From Mantis religiosa (lineage: Eukaryota > Arthropoda > Insecta > Mantodea > Mantidae), in NCBI GenBank assembly GCA_030765055.1, contig CM060953.1:9928545-9992544 (forward strand): DNA of 64,000 nucleotides, written 5' to 3'. Position numbers and translations under genes: made by a program. Under the pieces are notes generated by a model. It saw nothing but the letters and a program-made list of their open reading frames with translations, was not told the origin of the DNA and did not search any database. Shown in pieces: positions 32,069-44,070 of the stretch (position 1 is its first letter; every line of letters begins with the position of its first letter).

Positions 32069-33310
32069 TATCCTGAAAGATTAATGTCTGGTAACTCTAA
32101 GCTCTATGTACCCTGTACTTATTTGAACATCATTTCATTCATCGTCCGATATGACTTAACGTTGGAGGTTTTCTCTTATCCTGAAAGATGAATGTCTGGT
32201 AACTCTAAGCTCTATGTACTCTGTACTTATTTGAACATCATTTCATTCATCGTCCGATATGACTTAACGTTGGAGGTTTTCTCTTATTCTGAAAGATGAA
32301 TGTCTGGTAACTCCAAGCTCTATGTACCCTGTACTTATTTGAACATCATTTCATTCATCGTCCGATATGACTTAACGTTTTGAGGTTTTCTCTTATCCTG
32401 AAATATGAATGTATGGTAACTCTAAGCTCTATGTACCCTGTACTTATTTGAACGTCATTTCATTCATCGTCCGATATGACTTAACGTTTTGAGGTTTTCT
32501 CTTATCCTGAAAGATGAATGTATGGTAACTCTAAGCTCTATGTACCCTGTACTTATTTGAACGTCATTTCATTCATCGTCCGATATGACTTAACGTTGGA
32601 AGTTTTCTTTTATCCTGAAAGACGAATGTGTGATAACTCTAAGCTCTATGTACCCTTTACTTATTTGAACATCATTTCATTCATCGTCCGATATGACTTA
32701 ACGTTTTGAGGTTTTCTCTTATCCTGAAAGATGAATGTATGGTAACTCTAAGCTCTATGTACCCTGTACTTATTTGAACGTCATTTCATTCATCGTCCGA
32801 TATGACTTAACGTTTTGAGGTTTTCTCTTATCCTGAAAGATGAATGTATGGTAACTCTAAGCTCTATGTACCCTGTACTTATTTGAACGTCATTTCATTC
32901 ATCGTCCGATATGACTTAACGTTGGAAGTTTTCTTTTATCCTGAAAGATGAATGTGTGATAACTCTAAGCTCTATGTACCCTTTACTTATTTGAACATCA
33001 TTTCATTCATCGTCCGATATGACTTAACGTTGGAGGTTTTCTCTTATCCAGAAAGATGAATGTCTGGTAACTCTAAGCTCTATGTACCCTGTACTCATTT
33101 GAACATCATTTCATTCATCGTCCGATATGACTTAACGTTGGAGGTTTTCTCTTATCCTGAAAGATGAATGTCTGGTAACTCTAAGCTCTATGTACCCTGT
33201 ACTCATTTGAACATCATTTCATTCATCATCTGATATGACTTTACGTTGGAGGTTTTCTCTTATCCTGAAAGATGAATGTCTGGTAACTCTAAGCTCTATG
33301 GATCCTGTAT
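32069..33310 (+). repeat. 108-bp satellite array 4, about 11.5 copies, continuous with SINE head
   Basis: Begins exactly where the SINE body should begin (CTTATCCTGAAAGATTAATG) and repeats with 108-109-bp period. A sub-block of three units (two with GTTTTGAGG, one with TTTACTTATT) recurs: GGAAGTTTTCTTTTATCCTG at about 32598 and 32924. The last unit ends CTCTATGGATCCTG, the SINE-like state, unlike the interior CTATGTACCC. Confidence 0.97.
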
Positions 33311-34296
33311 TAATACCGTATAAGTGCACATAATTTCATACTTGAACCTTTCAGTATCACGTCTTTAGTTTGTTGTGGGGTAGTTTAAACGATATGTCCC
33401 GTCTTTAAGTTATAGTAGATGTGAAATGTTAGGTTTCACTTGGGCTAGGATGCCACTTATGTTAAACCGGATAATTTAAGCTCTAAGTTATTCCAATTCC
33501 AGCTTTCTTGATTTATTAAGTTTCAACTCTTCATTGTAATGAACAAAATACGTCGGTTTTAGACAGCTTGAATTACAGCTGATTCATATATTTACAATAA
33601 TAGCTGAACAGGCGATAGGTGGTGTATGTCCACGTGTACGCTTCTATGGACAGCGTGACCCAAAAATAGAGTTATGTTCTAAACGTCGTATTTAAGTTCA
33701 TCTTCCAAAGTTCTGACAGAAAACTTAAAAATAAAAAAAAAAATAATAACCTCCAAATCCAGCTCCCGTTTTTGTGAAAATCTATCTAAATTATGATTTG
33801 GCAAAAATAGCTCTCCCCCTTACATACCACTTAAGATAAATTGAAATAAAATATATAGGAACTCTCGAAAGGTACTTGAAAAGATTATAAGTATAATAAT
33901 AGTTGAGATAGGATAGGAACAAAAGAGTAACATAATGAACAACAATGAGGTTGTACAAGTTATTGGGAAGTTGTCTTGCTTTCTCTTATTCAACGTCCAC
34001 CGCTCTCACTGTAGCTTCATTCAGAGCATTTTGCAGATGATGACTTGAATATTAGTAATTTCTTGCAAGATAATAAGTCGGTCTGAATAAAATCTGAAGA
34101 TCGCGGCTGCCACTTTGTTGGAAAGCGTCTACTGATGACATTGTAGCAAAAAATCTGGGTAGTTAATTGCCTTGCTTACCATTTACAGTGACTGTCTTGT
34201 TCCATTGTATTCTTCGTGATGGAATAAGGACTAGTAATTAATTATCGATTCAATCAGTCATTGTAGAATGGGCATTATTCCGAAATTGCAAAAATA
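33311..34296. other. unassigned AT-rich sequence
   Basis: Nothing recognised. Confidence 0.4.
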
Positions 34297-34951
34297 CGAG
34301 GGCTGTTCAATAAAGAATGATTATAATTTTTCGCAGTAAAATGCATTCTTATATATTCTGTTAGCTTAATGTGAAATAAACACGCCGTAGTAGTTTTATT
34401 GTTGGTACTCCTGGTTCCCACCTGTGAGAAACAGGCAAGTTCAGATATGTTTAGTATCGCCTACCGCTACAATGGAGGTACCACGCGAGGAAAAATATGC
34501 GGCTTTGAAATTCTGCTTTCATCTCAACAAATCTTCAGTTGAGGCCTATACAATGTTACAGGAGGCCTATGGAGAGTCTGTTCTTTCCTATAGCACAGCT
34601 CGAAGGTGGTTTAAAATGTTTAAAGAGGGGAGACAATCAATTTCAAAGGAAGGTGGACCTGGTACTCCAGTTACTGCTCTTACGGAAGAAAACCTCAACA
34701 CTGCTGCTGCCATTGTGAGAGAGGATCGACGAATTACCTTAAGATCACTTTCTGAAATACTGAACATTTCATTAAGTGCCACGCACACGTTGGTGACAGA
34801 AACATTACACATGAGACGTGTTTATGGGTGATGGGTTCCAAGACTGTTGATTCCCGAACAAAAGGGTATTTGCATGCAGTTTAACTTGATGTTAGAGGAA
34901 GATCCGGAGTTTCTTTCAAACGTAATCACTGCTGATGAAACTTGGCTACAT
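34297..34951 (+). mobile_element. mariner (DD34D) family 1, 5' half only
   Basis: Starts after TA with CGAGGGCTGTTCAATAAAG. Transposase from the ATG at 34472 (MEVPREEKYAALKFCFHLNK) through the HTH region (RRITLRSLSEILNISLS) to VTETLHMRRVY, then a stop; the next frame continues WVPRLLIPEQK to DETWLH, where the sequence leaves the mariner at about 34951. The frame 34424-34831 is open for 135 codons. Truncated at the first catalytic aspartate. Confidence 0.9.
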
Positions 34952-35231
34952 TTCATTTTATTAAGAAATACTCTGTTAAACTCTTTGTGTAAAAGAAAGC
35001 GACAATAACGTTTTATTTTGTTTATATTTCCGGAATGTTTGGAAAATATCATTTAAAAAGGGATGAACTTTCCCTATCTGTTCTATATGCAAATTTACAG
35101 AAGAATTTCGTTGAAGAAAGGGCTTAATTCCAAAATTTAAATCCCTATTTTCAACTAGGAATTGCATGTCAGCTGGAATTAATATATTATCTATAATTTA
35201 TTTTACTATAAACTTACTTTTGGTGATTATA
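34952..35231. other. unassigned sequence between two mariners
   Basis: AT-rich; nothing recognised. Confidence 0.4.
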
Positions 35232-35317
35232 GAGGATGTCTCTAAAGTCACTATCCATTTCAATGAAAACACAATATTTTGTTTCTTTTCTTTTCAGATA
35301 CTGGTATCTTAGTAAGA

Positions 35318-36368
35318 TGTTTAGCACAGAAGAACGAGTTGCCATTGTTTGTGTACGATTACGCGGATTGTCATATGAAGACGCCAGAGCGGAATTTACC
35401 CGTAAATTCCACAAACCAGCCCCATCAAGGGCACACATTCGTCTGCTTGTGAACAAATGTAAGCGTACCGGCAGTGTGTGTGATGAGACACGTCGTGGAC
35501 GACCTCACGTCTTGGCAGAAACAGTGCAGCAGGTTCAAATTGCCAGTGATAAGAGTCCGACGTCTCAGTAGGAAATTGAACGTCTCTCGCAACACAGTGT
35601 GGAAAATTCTACGTTTTACTCTACGAAAACGTCCATATCACATTCAAGTTCTGCACCATCTTGAGGACGAGGATTTCGCCTGTCGTCGGGCAATGTGTTA
35701 TGACCTCCTGGAATGTGTAGAGAATGAGAATTTAATGGACAACATTTTATTCTATGATGCAGCCACTTTCCATGTTTGTGGGAAAGTGCAGAGACACAAC
35801 AGCCGAATATGGGCAAATGAAGAACCACATGAGGTATCGGAGTGGAAACGTGATACACCGAAAGTCAATGTTTGGTTGGGTATGACAAACGCAAACCTGT
35901 ATGGCCCATTTTTCTTTGCCGAAAGGTCAATAACAGGTAACATCTACCTCAACATGTTAGAACTGTTCCTTGAACCGCAGCTTCAAGAGGATGGCATACG
36001 GAGTACAGTTGTGTTTCATCAAGATGGTGCACCTCCACATTTTGCAAACATCGTCCGTGATTACCTGAACAGAACCTTTCCAGGGAGATGGATAGGCAGA
36101 GGTTCACCTCGACTGTGGGCTTCCTATTCACTAAACCTTACTCCTTTAGACTTTTTTTACATGGGGATACATCAAATCTAAAGTGTACCCTAGCAAAGTG
36201 AATGATCTGCCTGAGCAACGGAATCGTATCTGGGAAGCAGCAGGTCGAATTACGGTTGACATTTTACAGTCTACATTTCGTTCCACTACTGAAAGATGGC
36301 GTTTGTGTTTTGAGCTAGATGGAGGTCATGTAGAAGGGCACTACAATATGTGTAACACTTCAAAATAA
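35318..36368 (+). pseudogene. DD41D transposase (two frameshifts)
   Basis: N-terminus MFSTEERVAIVCVRLRGLSY with HTH character (RAHIRLLVNKCKRTGSV, then RRGRPHV). A frameshift near 35565 moves to SRKLNVSRNTVWKILRF; catalytic domain LFYDAATFHVCGKVQRHNSR (first Asp), KVNVWLGM, VVFHQDGAPPHFA (second Asp), LTPLDFFYMG (third Asp, 41 residues after the second). A second frameshift near 36165 leads to the C-terminal KSKVYPSKVNDLPEQ...CNTSK ending at 36368. The usual acidic residue after the first Asp region appears changed (YDAATF). Domain order and spacing match Tc1/mariner families with DD41D; I do not give a family name. Confidence 0.88.
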
Positions 36369-36369
36369 T

Positions 36370-36604
36370 GTAGCGTGGTGGTAGAGTGTCTGCCTCACGT
36401 TCAAGAGGTCCCGAGTTCGAATCTCGGTTAGGGCGAGTTACCTAGATATGGTTTTTTCCGGGGTTTCCCTTATCCTGAAAGACGAGTGTCGGGTAACTCT
36501 AAGCTCTATGGACCCTGGGCTCATTTGAGCATCGCTTCACCCATTCCATTCATCGTCCGCTATAACTTAACGTTGGAGGACGTAAAATTACGACAAAAAA
36601 AAAC
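36370..36604 (+). mobile_element. tRNA-derived SINE, family A, full length with 12-bp TSD
   Basis: Head has A-box GGTAGAGTGTC (about 36380-36390) and B box GAGTTCGAATC (36413-36423). The body runs CTTATCCTGAAAGACGAGTG ... TTAACGTTGGAGGACGTAAAA and ends in an A-rich tail. Flanked by CTTCAAAATAAT at 36358-36369 and 36605-36616. It landed on the stop codon of the DD41D transposase. The body, lacking about 9 bases (CACCCATTC), is the monomer of the 108-bp satellites. Confidence 0.96.
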
Positions 36605-36678
36605 CTTCAAAATAATATTGATTTTTCAATCACTGTCTTCCTTACTTTGAAATGGATAGTGACTTTAGAAACAGCCTG

Positions 36679-37139
36679 TATAAACTGTTGAAATTATTAC
36701 ACAACCAAGATAAAACGTTGTTATTGATTCCTGAAAAGTGAAGAAAACGCATCATTACTTTAACTTAAGTAGGTTTTGAAGAAAACAATACAGTAGGCCA
36801 CTTCAATATGTGCCTTTGGATTGTACAAATGCAGACAATAGCTGAGGTAATAAGGACAACAACGCAAATCTTCTTAAAAGTAATTAATCATGGCACAACG
36901 TGCAGAAATACAACCAATTGAAATAATAATGATGACCGGAGGAGGACTCAAGTCTTGTTAAATGAAATGCATCCAGAATGAAAGATTACTAATTCTACGG
37001 AAAGCAAAACTTTGAACAATTGCAATGAATCTGGAAGTGTTAAAAATATGACAGTCTGGAAGGCCAAATTGAGTTAAAGATAGTGATAAAGCTCTTTTTT
37101 TATTATCAGTGGAAGAAAACACACATTTCTCTACTCGCC
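36679..37139. other. unassigned AT-rich sequence
   Basis: Nothing recognised. Confidence 0.4.
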
Positions 37140-37338
37140 GGTACATTATGGAAAGCAGATGGCGGATTACCTAAGACATGAATTTCCAGGAAGATGGATT
37201 GGCAGAAGAGAAATTATTGAATGGTCGCCAGTATCTCCTTAGACTTTTTCTTGTGGAGATGTTTGAAGTGGAGTATTTACAAGGACCGACCAAGAGATCT
37301 GGAACACTTAAAGCGAAGAATTGGGTAAGAAATGTAAC

Positions 37339-37341
<3 letters not shown>
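37140..37341 (+). pseudogene. transposase fragment related to the DD41D element
   Basis: The frame reads HYGKQMADYLRHEFPGRWIG, then WSPVSP, a stop and TFSCGDV, then GVFTRTDQEI. It corresponds to the region between the second and third catalytic residues and beyond (compare 36045-36200: FPGRWIGRG...LTPLDFF). Only this segment survives; it abuts the poly-T end of the SINE at 37342. Confidence 0.75.
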
Positions 37342-37375
<34 letters not shown>

Positions 37376-37586
37376 TAATTTTACTTCCACCAACGTTAAG
37401 TCATATTGGAAGGTGAATAAAATGGGTGAAATGATGCTCAAAGATGTCCAGGGCCCATGGAGCTTAGAGCTACCCGACATTCGTCTTTAAGGATAAGGGA
37501 AAACCCCGCAAAAAACCTTACCCAGATAACTCACCCTGACCAAATTTCGAACTCGGGACCTCTTGAACCTGAGGCAGACACAGCTG
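37342..37586 (-). mobile_element. tRNA-derived SINE, family A, minus strand, with 33-bp poly-A
   Basis: The reverse complement has the head (CTGCCTCAGGTTCAAGAGGT, then box-B-like GAGTTCGAAATT), the TTACCCAG/GGTTTTTTGCGGGG leader, the body with CTTATCCTTAAAGACGAATG and the full CACCCATTTTATTCACC segment, then a long poly-A (T at 37342-37374). The head is slightly 5'-truncated. It retains the bases deleted in the satellites. Confidence 0.93.
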
Positions 37587-39129
37587 ATCAGTTAACATTG
37601 TTACTGGAAAGATAAACTAATTTCAAAAACAGACTTGGGAAGTGAATTGACGTCCGTATGAGCACTTTTTGAAATGAATTCAACATGTGCTACACCAGAA
37701 CACAACTCATTTTGTTATGAATATGTTTTCTTGGTTTAAATTTTATGTACTGTAATACGTCCTAATAAATTAAAAATTCAGTTCAAAAAAAGCATCTACC
37801 CCTAAGTTCCAAGACCTGAGGACCAAAAGAAATGAAGGAAAAATATTGCTACTAAAATAAAGTCACGCCCTATTCACAGTAAAATTAATATAAAAACAGC
37901 TTTTCTAAAAATAAATTATCACTTCACAGAACTATAACAACAAAACTACAAGCATTGTTGCACACTTTTGTTCCATACAAACACTTCCCTGTAGACCGTC
38001 AAATGTTTATATACAAATACAATTTGGTAGTTTCACTTCTCTTTTCTCAGTACGTCTCAACATTTTATTTTGGATTTACAATGGATAGCATTTATTGTCA
38101 GTTCTACCATTAGCTAGAAATCTGACAATCATTTCCGTCCCAAATAGGTATATCGTTTTAAATATGTATATATAAGACAACGCTATATAAAAAAGACCTT
38201 CAGTTCGGGAGGAAAACCTGCAATTAAAAATTTCGTAACGTTTTACCGAGATGGGCTGGACCGAGGTCGCCGCTAGGTGGAGTTGCACCTGCCGAGAACA
38301 AATGACGGCAGATTGCGGCTACAGCTTCTAGTCAAGCGTGTCGGGCCTGGGAAAAAAAATAACGGAACAAATTTATTTAGTTTTTATTTCATTAGAGAAA
38401 AAATCTTTTCATGACTTTTTCCAACGATACTTCAACAAACTTTTCACAAAAATATATGTTAATCTATAAAAAAAATGGTTTTATATAGATACAAGGCTTA
38501 TTATGGATAAAGCACAATATTTCCTCTACCTGTAATGCATGTATGTGGTAGAGAAAGTACTAGTGCTGCCATGTATCGGTAAATAACAGACATCTTTCGT
38601 TGTTAGCAATGTATTATTTACAGTTTAGTGAAACAATGGAAGCGTAGGCTTTTACCGTATATATAGTATCACACCTAACAGAGGGCGTTTTATTTATTTT
38701 TCATTAACCTTTAGAGTAAAGTGCCAACTCCTGCAATGAATATTAGCGACGTAACACATTAATTATCAAAGACAAAAAACTGATCACTTTTAAGGCCAAG
38801 GTAACATTACATCATAACTTTCCTTGAGTACACAATAAAGGACCATGGTTCAAAATAATTCTCTTATTTACATATCCATACTTATATTACAAAGTGAAAA
38901 ATTTATTTGTGTATTTAACCTCAAAATCAGTTAACCGCTTTTGATGGCTCCTTAACGGCTGAAACGCCCAGTTTGCTATTTTATATCGTAAATTGATAAA
39001 TGATTAAAATGGATTTCCAAAGCCATTGTACTTGAGTATGAACATATAAAGAAGGCCTTGACTTTAAGTTGAGAATGCCATAGAGTAGAAAAACAATTGT
39101 TGTTACTAAACAGAATGCAAATAGTTACT
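37587..39129. other. unassigned AT-rich sequence
   Basis: No gene or repeat recognised. Confidence 0.4.
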
Positions 39130-40145
39130 ACCAAAATATGAAAATGAAATAAATTTAAAAACAAAATCGACTGCCGGTATTTCAAAATTCATTACTCGAT
39201 GTTTGTTTTTTAAAATAAATATTTATTCCAAACCATTAAATCTATTGGACCATTTAATTGTTTTAATAATTTAATTTCTGGATTTATTTCATGGTTAAAT
39301 GACAAAAAGGATCTGCTATGGCCGATTTACCGGTTTGTTTATACTTAATGATACGAAAATATTTCGTTCTCGTTTCCAAATTACGTTTCGTCTTTCCAAT
39401 AGAAACCTGATCACAATCTAAACAATTAAATTAATAAATATCAGACTTTTTATTGTTAGGAATTTTATCTTTTTTAGAGAAATGTAGTAAATTTTTAAAA
39501 CTATATTTATTTTGAGGAACTAAAGTTATATACAACTCTTAATTTTTATTAATCCAAGGATGGTAAGTAATGTTTTTAAAATTGTAATTGTCTTTTATTT
39601 TTGAAGGGTAGAAGTATCATTTTCAGTTTTTTGATATTCAAATGTTTCAATCTTTTTGTGTATAAAGTCTTTATTAAAACCGTTAATTAAAGCAGTATTA
39701 ATAATACGTTTATATTCTTTATTAAATTCATCTTTATTCAGTGGTATATTTATTAATCCATAAATCAAACCATTAAAGCAGCAAATTTATGAGGAAAAGG
39801 ATTAAAACTTTTATTTTTTATGTAATTATCTATATAAGTAGACTTCCTATAAATACCAAAGTTTAGTTTATTATTATTTATTATTATCTGGAGATCTAGA
39901 AAAGGAAGAAATCAATTAATTTCAGTCTCTAGTGTGAATTTTATAGATTTATCGTGTAAATTTAGTAATTTTAAAGTACCATTTATGTGTTTATCAGGAA
40001 CTACAGCAAAAATGTCATCAACATATCTGTACCAGGTTTTAAAGATTAATGGAAATGCTTTAGTGACTTGCATTTCGAAATAAATCATAAAAAGATCAGC
40101 AATAAAAGCTGAAAGATGATTACCTATTGCTAAGTCAGAAGTTTA
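39130..40145 (-). mobile_element. Penelope-like element: RT plus GIY-YIG fragment
   Basis: Minus-strand reading from about 40145: SDLAIGNHLSAFIADLFMIY (RT), WYRYVDDIFAVVPDKHINGT with the YVDD active site (about 40000-40035), SIKFTLETEIN, FLPFLDLQI, LNFGIYRKSTYIDNYI, then a linker (YHPWINKN, YSFKNLLHFSKKDKIPN) and a GIY-YIG-type region CDQVSIGKTKRNLETRTKYF (about 39385-39440). RT with 'KFTLE...LPFLDL...YRKPT' followed by a GIY-YIG endonuclease is the hallmark of Penelope-like elements. The N-terminal half of RT is missing. Several stops and frameshifts. The 3' end (39130-39440) is repeated in inverted orientation at 40172-40455. Confidence 0.85.
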
Positions 40146-40171
40146 TTGAAAAAATTCACCATTAAAAGTGA

Positions 40172-40455
40172 AAAAATGATATTGGAAAGACTAGACGTAA
40201 TTTAGAAACCAGAACGAAAGAACATTTTCGTAATATCAAGTACAAACAAACTGATAAATCGGTCATAGCAGATCATTTTTGGTTATTTAACTATGAAATA
40301 AATCCTAAAGTTAAATTATTAAAACAATAAATGATCCAATAGATTTAATGGTCTGGGAAAAAATATTTACTTTAAAAAACAAACATCGCGTAATTAATTT
40401 TGAAATATCGACGGTCGATTTTGTTTTTACGTTTATTTCATTTTCAGATTTTGGT
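40172..40455 (+). mobile_element. inverted second copy of Penelope-like 3' end
   Basis: Encodes KTRRNLETRTKEHFRNIKYK and SVIADHFWLF, the same GIY-YIG segment as the minus-strand copy, followed by shared 3' sequence to about 40455. Aligned by eye with the reverse complement of 39135-39440 it differs at scattered positions. Confidence 0.85.
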
Positions 40456-42847
40456 AATACTAGCAAGAACGTAGTAACCTGTACTGATGGTAGCGTCGAC
40501 GGCGCAGTTCTTTGTGACTGAAGAAGTAAACAAGAGTTCACGACATCGATCTCAGCAATTAGTAAGAAACATTTACACCATTTTCTTTAAAGATAAGTGA
40601 AGTTACTGCTACAAATAATTATATTTATGTGGTATTCGTTGCTTTACTCTATTCTAGCTTCATTTTTTTACGTAATGCAAATAGTTGTTACATTCCGCAG
40701 AGTATTAAAAAGCCAGTTCATTTTATTCCAAAGAACATATATAGATTATCATGACGTTACACTTCAACAAACAGAAGAAAGATTTTTAAAATATGACAAT
40801 CGATTCTGTCTTAATTTTGTTTCTTTATCATTTATCAAGTAGTGCAAATGTGTACGTAATAAAATAGCATCAAAACTTCTCAATAATGTTTGTAATAATT
40901 CTATAGATGTATGTAATGAGTTTCTAGATGACAGAACCTTGTGATACACCTCGCGTAATCAATTTCGTTATCAGATCAGGTTTATGTTATTGTATAAAGA
41001 GAGAAAAATGTTAAAATTTGAAATTAATAAACCTTTATTTTGATTGAAAAGACTATTTTTGCCATACTTATAGAAAATGTCTCTTTTCCAAAGAGATTTA
41101 CTGGTGTCCTGGGAATGTAAAATCTCATTTCATTGTATAGGTTAAGAATTTCTGTATTATGTGAAGATCGTGTATTTTATATGCTATTAAATAACTATAT
41201 AACCAAAAATGATGTACATTAACTGTCGATAAATTACCCGAAGATTCTGACACCGGGATTGGGTAGCTACTTATACCTTATGCAGCATTTTCAGAACTTG
41301 AAATCCTGTGGAAAGAGGTTAAAGAAATCAGACGTTCTACCAATTACATCATTTTATATGAATTTATGTGTATTTTCATCAATTATTTGCAGTATTATGA
41401 GGTATAAAAGGTAGAATTACCTTTAAAAATTATCATTAAATCATTTTACAGTGTCTAATTTCATAAAAAAAACGTGGGGAGTAATTAAATTCTCTTTCTT
41501 TTAGCATTTTCTGTGCCATTTTGCTCCAAATAACACCAGCTGAGTGTTCCATTCAATTGAAATATTTCACACAGGGGATTCTAACAGATCTTGACCTATA
41601 TTTAACCCAGATTAAAGAAACTTTAATAACAAAGTTCATATGTGTGCATATTTATTCATTTAAAATGCTAAGAACTGGTTAATTAATTTCAGTTTTGTCA
41701 CAAATTATGTCAGCTTTTATCATATACACTTATTATAATGACGGATGCAGTTTCTTATTTGCGTTAAAACTACCAAAACGAGCTCTAAACACTGTATGAA
41801 TCTCTAAAAAGCGTATAAAGGTCTGCAATGGGGTCTGAGGTCTCTCTTAAAAAGCTCTGCTAGCAAGGTAGCGTTGGCGGAATGATATTATACAAGTTAC
41901 TTCACCACTACGACACTGAAAGTTGGATTCAACTCCTTCGTATTCAGCTCAGAAATTTTATTAAAATTTATTTTCCCTCTTGAGGCTCACTATTTGATAT
42001 TATGATAAAAATAATATGTTTATAACATTATACTGTTTATAAAACACAATAATCGTTATGCATTCCACTGGCAGATAGCTATAAATGTATAGTTCATAGC
42101 ACATATTCTATTATGTTCGGTGCTGTGTTCTATTTGCTCTACTTGTACTCATTTCATAATTTTGTTCATAATTTTACATTTGTGTGACGTCTTTAGCATC
42201 CAAATCATATCGTTAACATCTTACAAACGATTCATTCTTCAACTACTTTGATGTCCATAACAAAGTTAATGTTTGGTTAGGTGCATACTAATTTTGATTA
42301 TTTCATTAAATTCATGCTTATATAATGATTCATAATTCGTTATTTTATACGCTACTAAAGAAATAATTGTCTTGAATTATGAATAACAAAAATATTAAAA
42401 GTTGTTTTACAAACAATTTATAATCGATATTTTTATTATGTGTAAGATCATACTGAAGACTTTGAATAGCAAAGAATCGTAACCATGGTAATGCTCAAAT
42501 AACTAATGCTAAACCCTATGTCAAAATGAGTGATTCAGCCGACCAAAGTTTTATATCTGAAGCAATTCAATAAGAAGCTTGACTTAATAATCTCATTTTG
42601 CTGCCACAAAAGTCATCTGCAGCTCATAACAAAGAAACTTTATGTTTCGAGAAATGGTGCAGTTCAAAAAGTGTTACAAATTTAGATTTCATACATTTGT
42701 TTCTCGTTTTACAGATACTTAAAGAAAAATTGAACATCGGACTAATCGATAGTAAAAGAGATTACAACATAATCTCGTTGGCACTATATCAGAGTAGGCG
42801 TTGTGTTTTTGTCTCGCAAATTTTAACTTTATTCTTTTACTTGACCT
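40456..42847. other. unassigned AT-rich sequence
   Basis: No gene recognised. Contains the tRNA-like stretch at 41869-41936. A 115-codon frame at 42598-42945 runs into the 112-bp repeat and has no domain. Confidence 0.4.
41869..41936 (+). repeat. possible degenerate tRNA-like/SINE head
   Basis: A-box-like TAGCGTTGGCGG (41869-41880) and B-box-like GGATTCAACTCC (41925-41936) at about 45-nt spacing. No convincing cloverleaf; tentative. Confidence 0.3.
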
Positions 42848-44070
42848 GCTATATTGACTCTGGTAGAGATAATTCGACTCTTTACAGATATTATTCATGT
42901 CTAACAGTAAAAGGCCTACTATTCAGTAACAAAAGTATCACGTAATGATATGTTTTTGTCTCATATTGACTCTGGTAGAGATAATTGGACTCTTTACAGA
43001 GATTATCCATGTCTAACAGTAAAAGGTCTACTTCTCAGTAACAAAAGTATCACGTAATGATGTGTTTTTGTCTCATATTGACTCTGGTAGAGATAATTCG
43101 ACTCTTTACAGAGATTATTCATGTCTAACAGTAAAAGGTCTACTTTTCAGTAACAAAAGTATCACAAAATGATACGTTTTTGTCTCATATTGACTCTGGC
43201 AGAGATAATTTGACTCTTTACAGAGATTATTCAAGTCTAACAGTAAAAGCTCTACTTTTCAGTAACAAAAGTATCACGAAATGATACGTTTTTGTCTCAT
43301 ATTGACTCTGGTAGAGATAATTCGACTCTTTACAGAGATTATTCATGTCTAGCAGTAAAAGGTCTACTTCTCAGTAACAAAAGTATCACGTAATGATGTG
43401 TTTTGTCTCATATTGACTCTGGTAGAGATAATTCGACTCTTTACAGAGATTATTCATGTCTAACAGTAAAAGGTCTACTTTTCAGTAACAAAAGTATCAC
43501 GAAATGATACGTTTTTGTCTCATATTGACTCTGGCAGAGATAATTCGACTCTTTACAGAGATTATTCATGTATAACAGTAAAAGGTCTACTTTTCAGTAA
43601 CAAAAGTATCAGGTAATGATGTGTTTTTGTCTCATATTGACTCTGGTAGAGATAATTCGACTCTTTACAGAGATTATTCATGTCTAACAGTAAAAGGTCT
43701 ACTTTTCAGTAACAAAAGTATCACGTAATGATGCGTTTTTGTCTCATATTGACTCTGGTAGAGATAATTCTACTCTTTACAGAGATTATTCATGTATAAT
43801 AATAAAAGGTCTACTTTTCAGTAACAAAAAAGTCGCGTATTGATGAGTTTTTTTCTCATATTGACTGTGGTAGAGATAATTCGACTCTTTACAGAGATTA
43901 TTCATGTATAATAGTAAAAGGTCTACTTTTCAGTAACAAAAGTGTCGCGTAATGACGTGTTTTTGTCCCATATTGACTCTGGTAGGGATAATTCGACTCT
44001 TTACAGAGATTATTCATGTCTAACAGTAGAAGGTCTACTTTTCAGTAACAAAAGCATCGCGTAATGAAGT
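42848..44070 (+). repeat. 112-bp satellite array, about 11 copies
   Basis: ATTGACTCTGG recurs at 42853, 42965, 43077 and 43189, giving a 112-bp period. Monomers differ at a few positions (GATGTGTTTTTG versus GATACGTTTTTG). The last three are more diverged. No similarity seen to the 108-bp or 135-bp families or to any TE here. Confidence 0.96.

Larger units (their letters stand above)
35232..36678 (+). mobile_element. Tc1/mariner-superfamily DD41D transposon with nested SINE
   Basis: Flanked by TA (35230-35231 and 36679-36680). Terminal inverted repeats of about 30 bp: left GAGGATGTCTCTAAAGTCAC, right (reverse complement) CAGGCTGTTTCTAAAGTCAC, both continuing TATCCATTTCAA. The transposase lies between them and a SINE-A is inserted over its stop codon. 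Removing the SINE and one TSD copy leaves about 1.2 kb, normal for a single-ORF mariner relative. Confidence 0.93.

Noticed and set aside
42598..42945. 115-codon ORF
   Set aside because: Runs from AT-rich DNA into the 112-bp satellite; no domain.
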